Assembly (NCBI RefSeq): GCF_000485595.1
Contig: NW_014577365.1
Coordinates: 145,795 to 193,645 of the forward strand
Direction of reading: 5' to 3'
Length of the DNA: 47,851 bases
Source: Priapulus caudatus
Taxonomy: Eukaryota > Priapulida > Priapulimorpha > Priapulimorphida > Priapulidae
In this document: in pieces, positions 14,301 to 28,000 of the stretch
Position numbering within the stretch: the first letter of the stretch is position 1
Layout: each line of letters opens with the position of its first letter
The notes under the pieces: generated by a model
The model's database searches: none
What the model was told of the DNA's origin: nothing
Seen by the model: only the letters and a program-made list of their open reading frames with translations
Position numbers and translations under genes: made by a program

Positions 14301-17300
14301 TTGTAACCAATGCAACCCACAACAACATTGTAACCAACGCAACCCGCAAAAACTTCGTAACCAATGCAACCCACAAAAACTTCATAACCAATACAACCCG
14401 CAAAAACGTCATAACCGATGCAACTTTCAAAATGTCGTAACCAATGCGACCTGCAAAAATGTAGTAACCAACGCAATCCACAAAAACGTTGTAACCAATG
14501 CAAACAGCAAAAACGTCGTAACCAATGCAACCCGCAAATCTGTCGTAACCAACACAACCCGCAAAAACGTCGTAACCAACGCAGCCCGCAAAAACATTCG
14601 TCACAAACACGACAAAGTTCGCGTCTCCGACGCGACACGCCGCAATTACGTTACAACGCCGACCCCCGCCAGGGGGCGCCGACAGCCTGCCTCACCTCCT
14701 CGATATCGACGGGCTTTGTGAAGATGAGGAAGCGACGGTCGCGGGCGAGCTTGTTGAGTATGTCGCGTAGGAAGAGCCGCAGCTCTCTCATCGTGCTTTC
14801 CTCCTCCTGACGCACCCTCTTCAACTCCACCTCGGTGAGCGTGCGCGGCGCGGGCGGGGGAGCCACCTGCAGCACCTCCAGCGCTCGCTTCGCTGCGTAG
14901 AGACGAGAGTAAAGCTCTAGTGATACCTAGCATTCTTCATGTTTATTTGTTTGTGGAAGAGGTGCTTCACATACTTGTATTACTCATATTTATTAGTTTG
15001 CGGAAGATGGGCTTCACATACCTGAATTCATATTTATTAGTTTGGGCTTTGGGGAGAGGTGCTTTAGATAGCTGTATTGTTATTTATTTGTTTGGGAAAG
15101 ATGTGCTTCACATACCCAAGTTCTTCTTATTTATTAGTTTGGGGAGAGGTGCTTAACATACAGTACTTGTATTTTTCCTTCCAGGCAGATGTGGGATGCA
15201 TCACCAATCTATGGATCTTGTGGGGGACAGGAGGGTGTGACACAGGAGAGGGGAGACATTGCATGCCTGCGTACATTCTTCCTCTTGGAGGGGGGGGAGG
15301 TTATGGTGGGGGAGAGGGGTGTTACGTACCTGCATTCTTCCTTCTAGGGGGCGCTGCAGCAGCCTGGACGATGATCAAGTCGGAGAAGAAGGCGTGGCGC
15401 TCGACAGCGTTTGGATCCTGCATCCTCACGACCTCATGCCGGTACATGTCAAACAGCTCCCGCACCTGCGCATGTACGTCATAATGTCACATGTCACAAT
15501 GTCACACAGCTCAGCTCCCGCACCTGCGCATGTACGTCATAATGTCACATGTCACAATGTCACACATCTCCCGCACCTGCGCATGTCACAATGCCAGAAA
15601 TCCACCATGGGATTATATAATTATAATAATGATTATAACCGATTAGTGTTGCACAGGGACAGGGGAGCACTGACAATCGTGACCACTCGCGCATTTTCAA
15701 GACCTACACAGCCAAAAGTCTCCACTATGCATGCCACACTTCACAAACTTCCAACCGCTAAACTTTTGCTAATCGACACAACTCGCTGCTACGCAACGGC
15801 TCAAACCCACCGAACGTCGCAACGTCCGATTCGCAAGGCCGTCGCCGGCCGCCGCCAAAAACAAGAGAGCGTGCGTCGCCACGTACCTCCGGCTGCAGCT
15901 GTTGTTCGTCGTCGGTGGTCGCGAGCAGCAGCACGGGGGCGCTGGGTTCAAGGTCGGCGAGCAGGGTCAGGAAGGTCGCTCGTAGCGTGTCCGAGATCAC
16001 ATCCCACCACTTCTCGACCTGCGGCAGGTAGACGACGCTGGGGCAGGTGCAGCGCGCCTCCCGGAATATCTGAAACAACGACGCACGAAGGAGTCACAAT
16101 GTCACACAGCTCAGCACCCGCACCTGCGCATGTACGTCATAATGTCACATGTCACAATGTCACACATCTGCCGCACCTGCGCATGTCACAATGCCAGAAA
16201 TCCACCATGGGATTATATAATTATAATAATGATTATAACCGATTAGTGTTGCACAGGGACAGGGGAGCACTGACAATCGTGACCACTCGCGCATTTTCAA
16301 GACCTACACAGCCAAAAGTCTCCACTATGCATGCCACACTTCACAAACTTCCAACCGCTAAACTTTTGCTAATCGACACAACTCGCTGCTACGCAACGGC
16401 TCAAACCCACCGAACGTCGCAACGTCCGATTCGCAAGGCCGTCGCCGGCCGCCGCCAAAAACAAGAGAGCGTGCGTCGCCACGTACCTCCGGCTGCAGCT
16501 GTTGTTCGTCGTCGGTGGTCGCGAGCAGCAGCACGGGGGCGCTGGGTTCAAGGTCGGCGAGCAGGGTCAGGAAGGTCGCTCGTAGCGTGTCCGAGATCAC
16601 GTCCCACCACTTCTCGACCTGCGGCAGGTAGATGACGCTGGGGCAGGTGCAGCGCGCCTCCCGGAATATCTGAAACAACGACGTACGAAGGGGTGATTGA
16701 ATAATTTCATCGGATCTCTATAGTTCACATAAAAATAATGCTTATCTCAGTTAGATCCATAATAAGTAATTATAACTTGTTACGGATCTAACTGAGATAA
16801 GCTTTATTTTTATGGATGAGGGGGTGTTAGCACAGTGGGCATCCCCAAAAGATCCCTCTATTAATTAATAGTAGATATGCTCCTAAACGAGCTACTGACA
16901 TATCTAACAAAATCTTGGCAGATCAATGCGTATAGATATGCCAACACTTCTATGAACTTATTGTTATTGTTGTTGTTGTCAAAACCTGCAGCGTACTTTA
17001 AAAAAATACTTTTCCGAGTTTATTTAAAAAAAATGTAATCGTTCACTGTACACTGTCCAACGTATTAGATTTGGGATAGCTAGAAATAATTTCTCATGTC
17101 TGACATGACCTTTATTTTGAATGGATAATGCATGTTGACAGCTACTAAATCCCTCACAACTATTACGCGTACAATTTCTATTGACTGCCTACATCCCTTC
17201 ACCATCGAAACGATACGTCAAGTTACTTCCCAGCCCTGTAAGCACCGTTTTTGTCGGCACTTTTGATTACTCTCTCTGACGTCATGTAGGCAGTCATGCC

Positions 17301-17331
17301 CTGCGTATACCCCACCCCACACGCGCACGCA

Positions 17332-17363
<32 letters not shown>

Positions 17364-20300
17364 CGCACCACCCTTCTCAGTGAAGGTCGGTTAGAGGTCG
17401 CGTGCGCGGCTGGTCGTACCTGTGTGCAGCTTTCCTCGGCGGATTTGGCACTGACTCCGTAGAGCGTCTGCAGGTCTATGCGATGGACGGGCACACGCTC
17501 CATGCAGTGGAGCACGGCCGGCGCGAGATGCGACGTGTGGCCGTCACCCAGCCGCCCGGCCAGCAGCAGCCGCGGCCGGTGGGTTGGCGGGAAGCGTGAG
17601 CTGTCGAGGAAGGCACGAGATACGAGAGATATAGCGACAGTGATTTTCCGTTTCAAAAAATTGCCTTTTCCGTTTGGGAAAATCATGAATTTCGTTCCAA
17701 AGTAAAGAAAAAATGGAAATTCCGTTTTGCCATAGAGATTGTACACACCAAAAATGCAAAATTCCGTTTACATATATTTGCATGAAAAAAAAAGGTATTT
17801 GGTACAGCCTTTCAAACAGGAACCGGCACCGAAACACAGGGCTACCAAAAGTCGTAATTGTAAGTCATTTCGCTCTGAAACTTGTCTGAATTACCAATGC
17901 ATTACCAATGCTATTGTCGACTGTTTTTTGTGATTTTATTGAAATTTCCATGTTGTAATATGTTCAAATTACGTTTTCCGCGTTTTTCCGTTTGAAAACA
18001 TCTTTTCCGTTTCCAATGGCCGTTTCCGTGTTTTCGTTCCTTTTTCTGCGATCGCGGAAAATCAGTCCCTAGAGATACGTTCACAGCAGGCCACAGTGCG
18101 AAGGACATTATATTCAGACAGGACACAAAACTGTTTCCAAGGGAGAGCAAGAAAGCAGGAGCGTACCTAGAGCAGGATCGTGCATGGACCAAGTGCATAT
18201 CTAGAGCAGGTGGACAGCTAAGCCAGGTGCGTATCTAGAGCAGGGGCCCGTTGCCAGAAACAAAATTGATCTTAACATTAGTTTTAACATTAACTTTTTC
18301 TCTTAGACCGTTGACAGAAATGCTGCGAAGTTATGAGAATGAAAAATCGTAGCAGATTTCCTCATAACAATACGAAACAAAGTGATGTCGACGGTCTAGG
18401 AGAAATTGTTAATGTTAAGACTAATGTTAAGACTAATTTTGTTTCTGACAACAGGCCCCTGATTCATATCTAGAGCAGGTGGACAGCTAAGCCAGGTGCG
18501 TATCTAGAGCAGGAGCGTACATGGACCAGGAGCACATCTAAAGCGTAACTGGAGAGAAGCAGCGTACCTGGTGAAGCAAAACGACCCTGACTGCAGCTTT
18601 GGACCATTCTTGAACGTGCATCCGGGTTTTGCGGTGGCAAAGATGCTAACGCCCTCATCCTCGCTATCCTCCTCAAACAGATCTACGACGCTGCCACTGC
18701 AATCCTCTGCTGCGTAGTAACGAGATTAGAATCGTTAATGAGAAAAGTAATTAGTTAATGAGGAAGCGTTAATAATCGTTAGTGAGCAAAATCGGCACCC
18801 GAGCGACACGCCATTCGCGAACAATATGCCCATTCTGTTGTTCACTTCATCTCAGGTGGGGAGTAACACGGTCACACCTGACACGGTAACGTGGGAGCTT
18901 CAGCGTGAAGGTTCGTACACCTAATACAAAACATTTTTCAATGACCCAAACACAATAACGACTTGTCTCACGACTTTCCAGACCTGGAAGACGGCATTTT
19001 AAAAATGCCCGAAATCTACTAAGAAGTTTTCAAGGTAATCGAAGAATTTCGAAAGTTTTCAAAAAGCTCGAAGTTTTCGAAGACCTCGGAGGTTTTCGAA
19101 AACCCACACAAACTCCCGGTTGCACGGGCATTTTGGGGGAAGCTTCCTTCCTTCCTTCCTTCCTACCTTGCGGCATGTCAACGCTGGAGGCGTGAGAGAG
19201 CACGGAGGGGAAGGAGAGGTGCAGCAGCTTCATGACGCGCTGCAGCGTGTTGTGCAGTAGCGGGCGTATCGTCGCTGACAGCGCCCGGCCCGGCGACACC
19301 ACCGATCGCTGAGACGTTGGCACAATCACCTGCGACACAAAGCCACGTTATCGCCACGGTGACGGACAGCGGGGAAACAGCCGAGAGAGACGAGCGAGCT
19401 ATTTTCACTACATACAATTATAACTTAGTACCACTTAATTACAATACTTGTATACCTTAAATAAATGCTACGCACAATCTTACGATTGATGAATTACTAG
19501 ACAGTATATTATCGACCACCAACATAGAATCACGTAAAGACCTCGAAATGCTATACATTATTTGAAAAATAACCATTCCCACACAGCACAATTTTTCGTC
19601 CCTGTGTTGCGCATTGACAGGCATACTTCCCTGAAGGAAAACACTGCCAACACGACGCGAGGGGAGTACAACTGTAAGCACACCTGCATGGCGTCGTGGA
19701 AATTTTTTGCCGAGATGTTGATGGATGATACATCGAGCTGCAGCTTTTCCTTGGAAGTGTAGATCTGTGGGTAGCGTCGCCGCAGTGCAAGCAGCGCAGC
19801 CTCCGTGATCAACGCCGTTACGTCCGCACCGCAGTATCCTGTAACCACGGCAACCGCAGCCCGTCTTACACCCGCGCTACGCTCGTAATCCAATTCACGA
19901 TACTCTTCTCGCTGCGTGATTGTGAAATCACTAACATGCCTCCGTACGTGAAAGAAGTTCGATTCATTATTTAAGAGCGATCAGAAATAATACTGGATTG
20001 GCCTCGAAAGAAGCTCTGGTCGAGGTGTTGTGTGTTAACATCTCATGACATTTTATTACTTACACCATTTAATCAAGTTAATTGCTTGGTAGGTAGCAGG
20101 ACAGCCTTGGATTACACTATGCGCTGGACCATCATCATCCACCTCTACTTACCAACTGTGTGCTTTGCCATCTCTGAGAGAAATGCATCACTGAGCGGCG
20201 GGTTCCAATTTTTCGTGTGAATCTTGATTATACTTCGTCGAGCCTAAAATTGGGGACATCGATTTTTATCGAGTTGTTTCGGTAAACAAACAGCTACCAC

Positions 20301-22008
20301 AAAACAAGCAGATATGTTCTGCTGGCATGAAGGTGCATCTAATCCGCCTAACCGTAGCTGTACTCTCTGCCCAACATGTGAGCAACAACAGAGTAAGTCT
20401 GAAGGTGATCGCATTTCACGACCTCTACGCATGCAGAGATGAGAATGGCCCCGGACGAAATCCGCGAGATATATTTCCACTTACTGGTGGAATAGCCCAA
20501 AGCGCTCCCCCAGAAAAACATTTTTAATTAGATGCTTGCAGATGCGTTCCGAGGCACACAAATTTCGAAAACTAGCTTGTTCATGAATGCCGCCATTGCG
20601 CGCGCATTGCCGCACAGTGCGCGAATGAATAGTACATTTGTCGGCCACGGGATGGCGAGTTCAGGCGGTAAACAAAAGAGCATCACTAGCCGCGGGACAT
20701 TTTCCCACCGCGAGTGGCAGTACACACCCCCACCCTACAGTTTCCTCAACGGATTTGAACGATTTGGAAAATCGATAATTTATTCGAAAGGGAAAAACGC
20801 GAGAAACCGCAAATCTGCGGGAGATTCTCATCTAAGAAAATTCTCTCTAGAATCCGCCTAACCATGGCTGTACTCACTGCTCAACATGTGAGCAACCAAC
20901 AGTGAGTAAGTCTGAAGGTGATCGCATTTCACGAGCTCTACGCATGCAGAACGCGCGCGCGTGCGCGACAGACACACGCACCTCCTCGGAAGGCAGCGGG
21001 AAGAGGAACTCGCGGTCGAAGCGGCCGGGCCGGCGGAGCGCGGGGTCGATAGAATCGATGCGATTCGTCGCGCCGATGATGACGATCTCGCCGCGGCCGT
21101 CGAGGCCGTCCATGAGGGCGAGCAGCGTCGACACGATCGAGCTGTGGATCTGATCCTGCCGGCTCGAGCGCACCGGCGCAAGCCCGTCGATCTCATCGAA
21201 GAAGATGATGGAAGGTCGCAGCTGGTAGGCCTGCGTGCAGAGAGAGAGAGCGGGAGACCTTGTAGAAGACCAGGAATGTTACAGAGCAGTACAGCAAGGC
21301 TATGAGAATTGACTTGGTAAAGTAGGGCTATGTCAACCAACTAGGTAGATGTATAAGAATTGGCTAAGTAGGGCAGTGGTAAGTCAACCAACTCAGTAAG
21401 TCATGCCAAATGATTAGGCAGGTTAGGTAGAGATATAAGAGCCAATTCATTAAGACAAAACTATTTTATTTATCCCTTCGGTTAGTCGACATAAAGGCAA
21501 ATCGAGACCCTGAAGGTTAATTAGCATCTCAATTGACCTTTGTGTCGACTAGCTGAAGGGATAAATGAACCAAAAAATATCACGCAAGTAGAAAACACTG
21601 CAAACCAAGATTCGACAGAGCACAGACTCACGAGCAAGAATAACATCGAAACAGACGGAGGCGCCACCTACCTGGTCGAACAGGAGACGCAGCTGCCGTT
21701 CGGACTCGCCCACCCACTTGCTGAGACAGTCAGCACCTTTACGCATGAAGAAGGCAACGCGCTTGTCGCCGTGGCTACACTCGTTTGCGAGCGCCCTCGC
21801 TACGAGCGTCTTGCCCGTACCTACGCACAAACGCGAGACAGGGTCAGGCGCGTTCTCGCAGACCTCTCGCTCATTCGGCTTCACGTTAGCGCTACGATTA
21901 CGGTTCCACTTGCTTTAGCTCACGTTTTACTATGGCAAGAGAGCACACCCATTTTCTGTACCAATTTCTGACAAAAAGCCCAAACTAAGCCTCCCCCAAC
22001 TGCCACAC

Positions 22009-22099
<91 letters not shown>

Positions 22100-25000
22100 C
22101 TTTAGTGCCTTGCGATATCAGGTGGCAACCTAATACTCTAGCAGGCCCTTGAAAATGCTTATTTTAGGGGCATAACTGGCTACTACTGTTTCCAGGTGGG
22201 TTTTCATGACTCATCATCGCTTACTCTGTGTAATGGTGGTTTAGACTACCCTTACATTCTCACATCTTACCATACTTAAAATTCTCTACAAAACAGGTTA
22301 TTTAGATTTGCTACATTCATTTTAGGCAACCTTTCTCGTTATTATTTGAAACTCCCTCAAAATAAGAAGGCTGTAAATTCCGGAGGGCACGAAATAAAGT
22401 TTTTCTCCGGCCGCAAAATTTGGTTCCGCGCAATACCCTTAAATTCTTTTTTTCATTTTTAAAAATTCGAATAAATGTTGTGCCGAATGCTGGCGTCTCT
22501 CTCACCTGGTGGTCCGTAGAAGAGCACTCCCCGCGGCGGTGATATCTTGAATCGCTCAAACACTTCCGGGTACATGAGTGGAAATGCAACCATCTCCTTC
22601 AGCGCACGCACGTGCTTGCCAAGACCCCCGACACTCTCAAACGTCACCTGCAAACACAATACACACGTCTCTGTCATCCCTCCTCCTCCTCCTGTCTCCT
22701 CATCCTCACGTACGTACGCACGCAGCACGCACGCACGCGCCCGCGCGACGCACGCACGCACGCAACGCACCGCACGCAACACACAGTATATGTGTATATG
22801 TACGTGTATATGACACAGGGTTTCTTGAAAGAAGCACAGTGGCGCACCGCCGTTGTCAAATTTAACATCGCCGTTGTGAAAATGTTCCTGTATTTACTGA
22901 TAAGTATATCCTGTATCTATATACCTATAAGTATATCAATACATACTGTATTTGAATCCATCATGCGCGTTTTTTCCCCCATACTGGCCATTACCTCCTT
23001 TGTCTAATTTTCCCTCAGAAGAAACCCTGTGACACATGACATATATTATGTTGAGCACTCACGCTGCTGTCTATCTTCATCGGATCAACGTCAGCCAGGC
23101 TCGATCCAATCTTCACCCTGTCTCGCAGTATGACGTTACTGGTCAGGTCCTCCGGACGAAAGTTCATCGGCAAGCATCTGAAAGAATGCGAAGAGCATCC
23201 CGTCAGTTCCTCAGTTAAACAAGTTCCTCGCCTATCCCCCGAGAATACCAAGCGGAAATATGTATGACCACTAGGTGGCGCTATGCAACAGTGTGTGTAC
23301 CGACAGATACGTAGCGGTAGCGTGTACACGAGCGGCGCCCTCTGTTGAGCTGGAATTGGCAGGGGTAAAAATTAACTTGTGAACAAGGGAGTCCAACCCT
23401 CAAAAAGAGGGAGCCCGTAGCAAAATGAGGGAGTCCGCAGTCTGAAGTTCAAAACTAAAGATATTAACAATAACGCGGGTGCTTATTTTGAAGATTCATG
23501 CGGTTGCACGTCTGCCAAATTTTCATTGGACATTTGCTGAAAAAATATGGTAATTCCACGAAGCCGTGCTCTGGAACGAACTAGTTAGTATAGCAGAATT
23601 TTCAGGGAGTCCGACAGTAAATCAGGGAGTATTTGACTGCGGACTCGCACGTTAATTTCGCACGCAGCGTTGGTGCAGCGAGACTCACCTGTTGCGGGCA
23701 CGCGCCATGCTCTTCACCTTGCGCCGCTGAAACTTCTGCTCATCGTCGCTGCTGCTGCCGGAGCTGGAGCTAGTCGATGAGCCGCTGTGGATCGCATGCT
23801 TCTTCCTGTTACCCACACACAGTGCATTACATAAAGAGACAGATCGCATTCGCAGCACATGCAGCATAATATAAGTATTGAATGTGTCACGTGTGTGCGT
23901 GCGTGCGTGCATGTGTGTGCAACAGAATTTTTTTTCATGATAACAATACCGAAGTAATACCGGATAGCAAATAAGCTCATTCAAGTCACACCAAGGCATT
24001 ACTTACAATGCTTTAATTCTAGGCAAACCACATTTCACCTGCGTGTAGCACAATGGATGCCTTTTGGCCCTGGATGTTTTTTTTATTGGTGGTCTGTAAT
24101 GTGTACACCCCATAACATTGATTCATGTACAGACCTCGCAAACTCCCACTGCTCACGATCACACTGGTTTGGTCAGTACTACCCACGAGACAACACCAAA
24201 CATGCAGCCACAGCACCGCGCCCACCGGCCTCGGCCCCCGACTTATCAAGCTCTCGCTCCCCACACCCTGCCACACACCCACCGCCTACCGTTTGAAGCT
24301 GAGGTTGGACTTGCGCGCGGGCGACCGGTAGGAGACGGGCTGCTGCTTATGGCATCCCGGCGGCGGGGTCTCCGTGCGGAAGTACTCGTCTCGCTTCTTG
24401 GACTTTCCTGCGAGACAGAAAGAAGCACGGTCCGTGCGTTAAAGTAATATTTTTGAGCAAAATCTCATGTTTTCCCCACTTTTACGACACTTACCGTTAT
24501 AGCTTGAGTAACAGCAATTGTCTAGAGTAACGATAAAATGTATTAGAACCTTCGTATTCACCAAAATATGCACGTATCGAACGAACCTCTCACCATTCTT
24601 ATCAGAATGTCCACAAATCTGACTGAACTGCTTAAAACGAGGAAGTGTAGCAACGAAGGCTGGACTAAAAGTGTATGCGATCAATAGCTACTTACGTTCA
24701 TCGAGTGGAATCTGAAAGAGATTCGTTGGCGGTTTCTTTGTGCGTAAAAAATAGGACTTGCGCTGGCTCTGAGCATTTCCTTCCTCCTCCTCCTCTTCGT
24801 CGTCATCGTCATCATCTTCCCCCTCTTCGTTTTCTTCCTCCTCTTCCTCCTCTTGACCTTCATCGTCCGATTCAGACCCTGAATTTAATAAGATAATACC
24901 ATCACAATTATAACGCTATGTGTGATACTCATGCATTGCCGCATACCTTATCACAACACTTGGCATAAACGTTTCATTTTAACATAGACTTGCACGTATT

Positions 25001-28000
25001 CGAACGGGTTTTCATCTGCAAAGCATATGCCAAAAATTATTCTATATCTATTCGACGGTCCAAGTGCAACAGCATTCTACCTTACGACATTTGTAGACGT
25101 TGACTCTATATATTTTAATAGCGTAAACATGCCTACAACCCAGCTACCCTAAACCAGCCACAGCAGTCACCTGATGCGCTAAGCACAACTCGCAGCAAAC
25201 GTGCATTGCCATGTAATTGTTTACAAGTCTAAAAAAATCATTGATCTTGTATGTTGCAAACAGTGGTAGCCAAAAGCCGGTACTAGTTGTTTACATGCTG
25301 ACTAACTGTATGTCGCCGCACCGTGCCGCTATCTTTTCGACGCTGTCCCAAACCTGTCTTCTGGCATGAAAGACGGACCGCTCATGGATTCACTGTTAGC
25401 ATGATTACAATCGGCCTTTCAAATCAGACATACAGGCACTATCGACGCCCATCCATCCACTCGAGCAGTCGTTACATATATCGCAGAGATGCCAACACAT
25501 ACTTGAAGCAATCTGTAGTTTCTGGCCAACAAATTAATAGTTCGAGCTACGTGACCCGAGTTTGCTAGGGGGTCCGGCATGCCCCCCGGAAAATTTTTTG
25601 ATTCTGAGATGCAATTTCCTGCATTCTGAGGGTCAAAAATGACAATTAATCAACAAAAAATGACAAAAAACATTTTTTTTCGATTACAGTGGAATTCGTA
25701 TTTTGATACAAACTGGTCGTAGTGGTGCAAAAGGATAGAAATTCGTATAAAATACGGATAAATCGTAGTGGTTGGCATCTCTGATATATCGTAACGCCTT
25801 GCGTGGGCGGCACCTCACCATGGTAACAAAACCTCTCACATATCTACTCTCACGTATGAAATTGTCGCGATTAATCCAGCGAAAACTTGCGCTGCGCTGC
25901 AACACTTTCAACAGTGCTCCTGTACGCCGAGGCAGAAATGTGACAAAAATATGTAACTCTCAGTAGCAGCAGAAGCACAAGCACCAGCAGCAGCGAAAGA
26001 GGAATAAATGCGTAGACTACTAACGCTAACAGCTACACCAAACGTTTGCTAAATATCAAGTGTTCTCTACGTTCGCTAAATATCAAGTGTTCTCTACGTT
26101 CGCTAAATATCAAGTGTTCTCTACGTTCGCTAAATATCAAGTGTTCTCTACGTTCGCTAAACATCAAGTGTTCTCTACGTTCGCTAATTATCAAGTGTTC
26201 TCTACGTTCGCTAAATATCAAGTGTTCTCTACGTTCGCTAAATATCAAGTGTTCTCTACGTTCGCTAAATATCAAGTGTTCTCTACGTTCGCTAATTATC
26301 AAGTGTTCTCTACGTTCGCTAAATATCAAGTGTTCTCTACGTTTGACATTGCGGACGAAATGAAGCCAACTACCTCCCGAAGTCTCGGTGCTCCCCGTCC
26401 TCTGCTCGAGTACAGGGATCCCGTACATGTTACGCACGACGCTCCGGCGTTCGCGCTTCACGCGAGAATACATGTCCTGATCCAGATTCTGGAAAACACG
26501 ACGAGACGAGGTAAAACAATAGTCTACTATCACTGCCGTGCTATTACCTAGGAAGCACTAGCACTCCACTCGATCGCAACAAGGTACGCTGCCGCGTAAA
26601 AGTATGCGCTACATGTTAAAAGACAACGAAACATACAAAAATCATCATTAGCAAGTACCACACATACAAACTGACTGCACATTGAATAAGCAGTGCATTC
26701 AGGTTATTTTTAACAAACACAATGCAAGTAGCAACGTACAGTGCGTCTGTGAGCGCTGTCACAATTTTCAGGAAGTCCCACAGGCTTCCGCTAATTCAGG
26801 TCATGCAGTGCGAGAGTAAAACAGATGGCATTTGCCTCCAAGCTCGCATTAATTTAGACCCCTTCATACACATCACGGGTTGATAATGACAAATTATCTG
26901 TCATTATTAACCCCTGATATATAATATGTATACACCTGCACAATATTTCTTAACATTTTCACCGATTGTAACAGCAATGTGTACACTTAAAAATCAAAAT
27001 CTTTGTAATCCACGGAGGATTCTCCTGCCTCACACAGAAAAATGCTGACAGCTTCAAATCATGAAAGCAAGAGTAACGCTGAGTCCTCTAAATCGCCATA
27101 CGGATTGCACGACGCTCCATGAAGCAAACAATGACAAGTGCTCCCATCTACCTGATTGCTAATGTCGAGCATTCGTAGTTCGCGTATCAGGTGCTTCTTC
27201 CTCGCCCGTTTCTCTTTCTCCGACATGTTGCTGCGGCTATCGTCGTGGCGCTGGTCACGGCTCGAAGTCTCCGCCTTGCTACTCTGTCTCCTACCATCGG
27301 AAAAACACTCGTCAATGTCTCGACATACGTTCGTTCCTCACAAGGTAGAATGTCTGCATGTGTGCTTGTCTGTGTCTGTATGTGCGTGCGTGCGCAAAAC
27401 TATGAAAATTACTTACAATCGCAAAAAAACTACTTGATAACCATGATTCAAAATAGCGACAACTACTAACGTGGTTCTGGGTGTATGACGATCAATCCCA
27501 GACTCCTCTGGCTCTGTGTTATCATCATCGTTATCGTTATCGTTATTCTCCGGCGTGCCGTTGAACAACTGGTTTGAACCTATGCCTACAAAGCAAAGTG
27601 GTCACTCAATACTGTATCAAGTCAGCCACACTCAGTATAAGCTTGTACCACAACAACCGCTATGAGTTAGAGAGCGGGTGACAGGTGCGCGAGAAGTTCA
27701 TGCTGCATTTCTCCTACACTTCATTTAAAATAACAAAAGATCAAAGGTTTTATTGAGTTAAAGAATCGGCTGGCCCGACGCATGCGACGGTGGCTCACCC
27801 TCGTGGCGTGCACTCGTAACTTTCTCAAAGCTGTGGTAGTGTCTCTCCTCAGCCGTGTTACCACTCGACTGCAGGTGCTTCTCGAGTGTCGACATGTTGA
27901 GTGTATCGTAGACCATGCGGCGCTGCCGCGTGCTGCGCCTGATCCCCGAGTCACCGTTCATCACGCGGTAGTCGTTCTTGTCTCCGTCGTTGCCGCGAGC

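Larger units (their letters stand above)
15493..16692. repeat. 600-bp tandem duplication containing ATAD2 exon 19
   Basis: Units 15493-16092 and 16093-16692 align at an exact 600-bp offset with only a handful of substitutions and no indels. Each unit has the whole 183-bp exon with both splice sites plus flanking intron. Confidence 0.95.

Noticed and set aside
26045-26342. CRISPR-like array of 27-bp repeats
   Set aside because: Repeats are directly adjacent without unique spacers, and the sequence is eukaryotic; it is a minisatellite.
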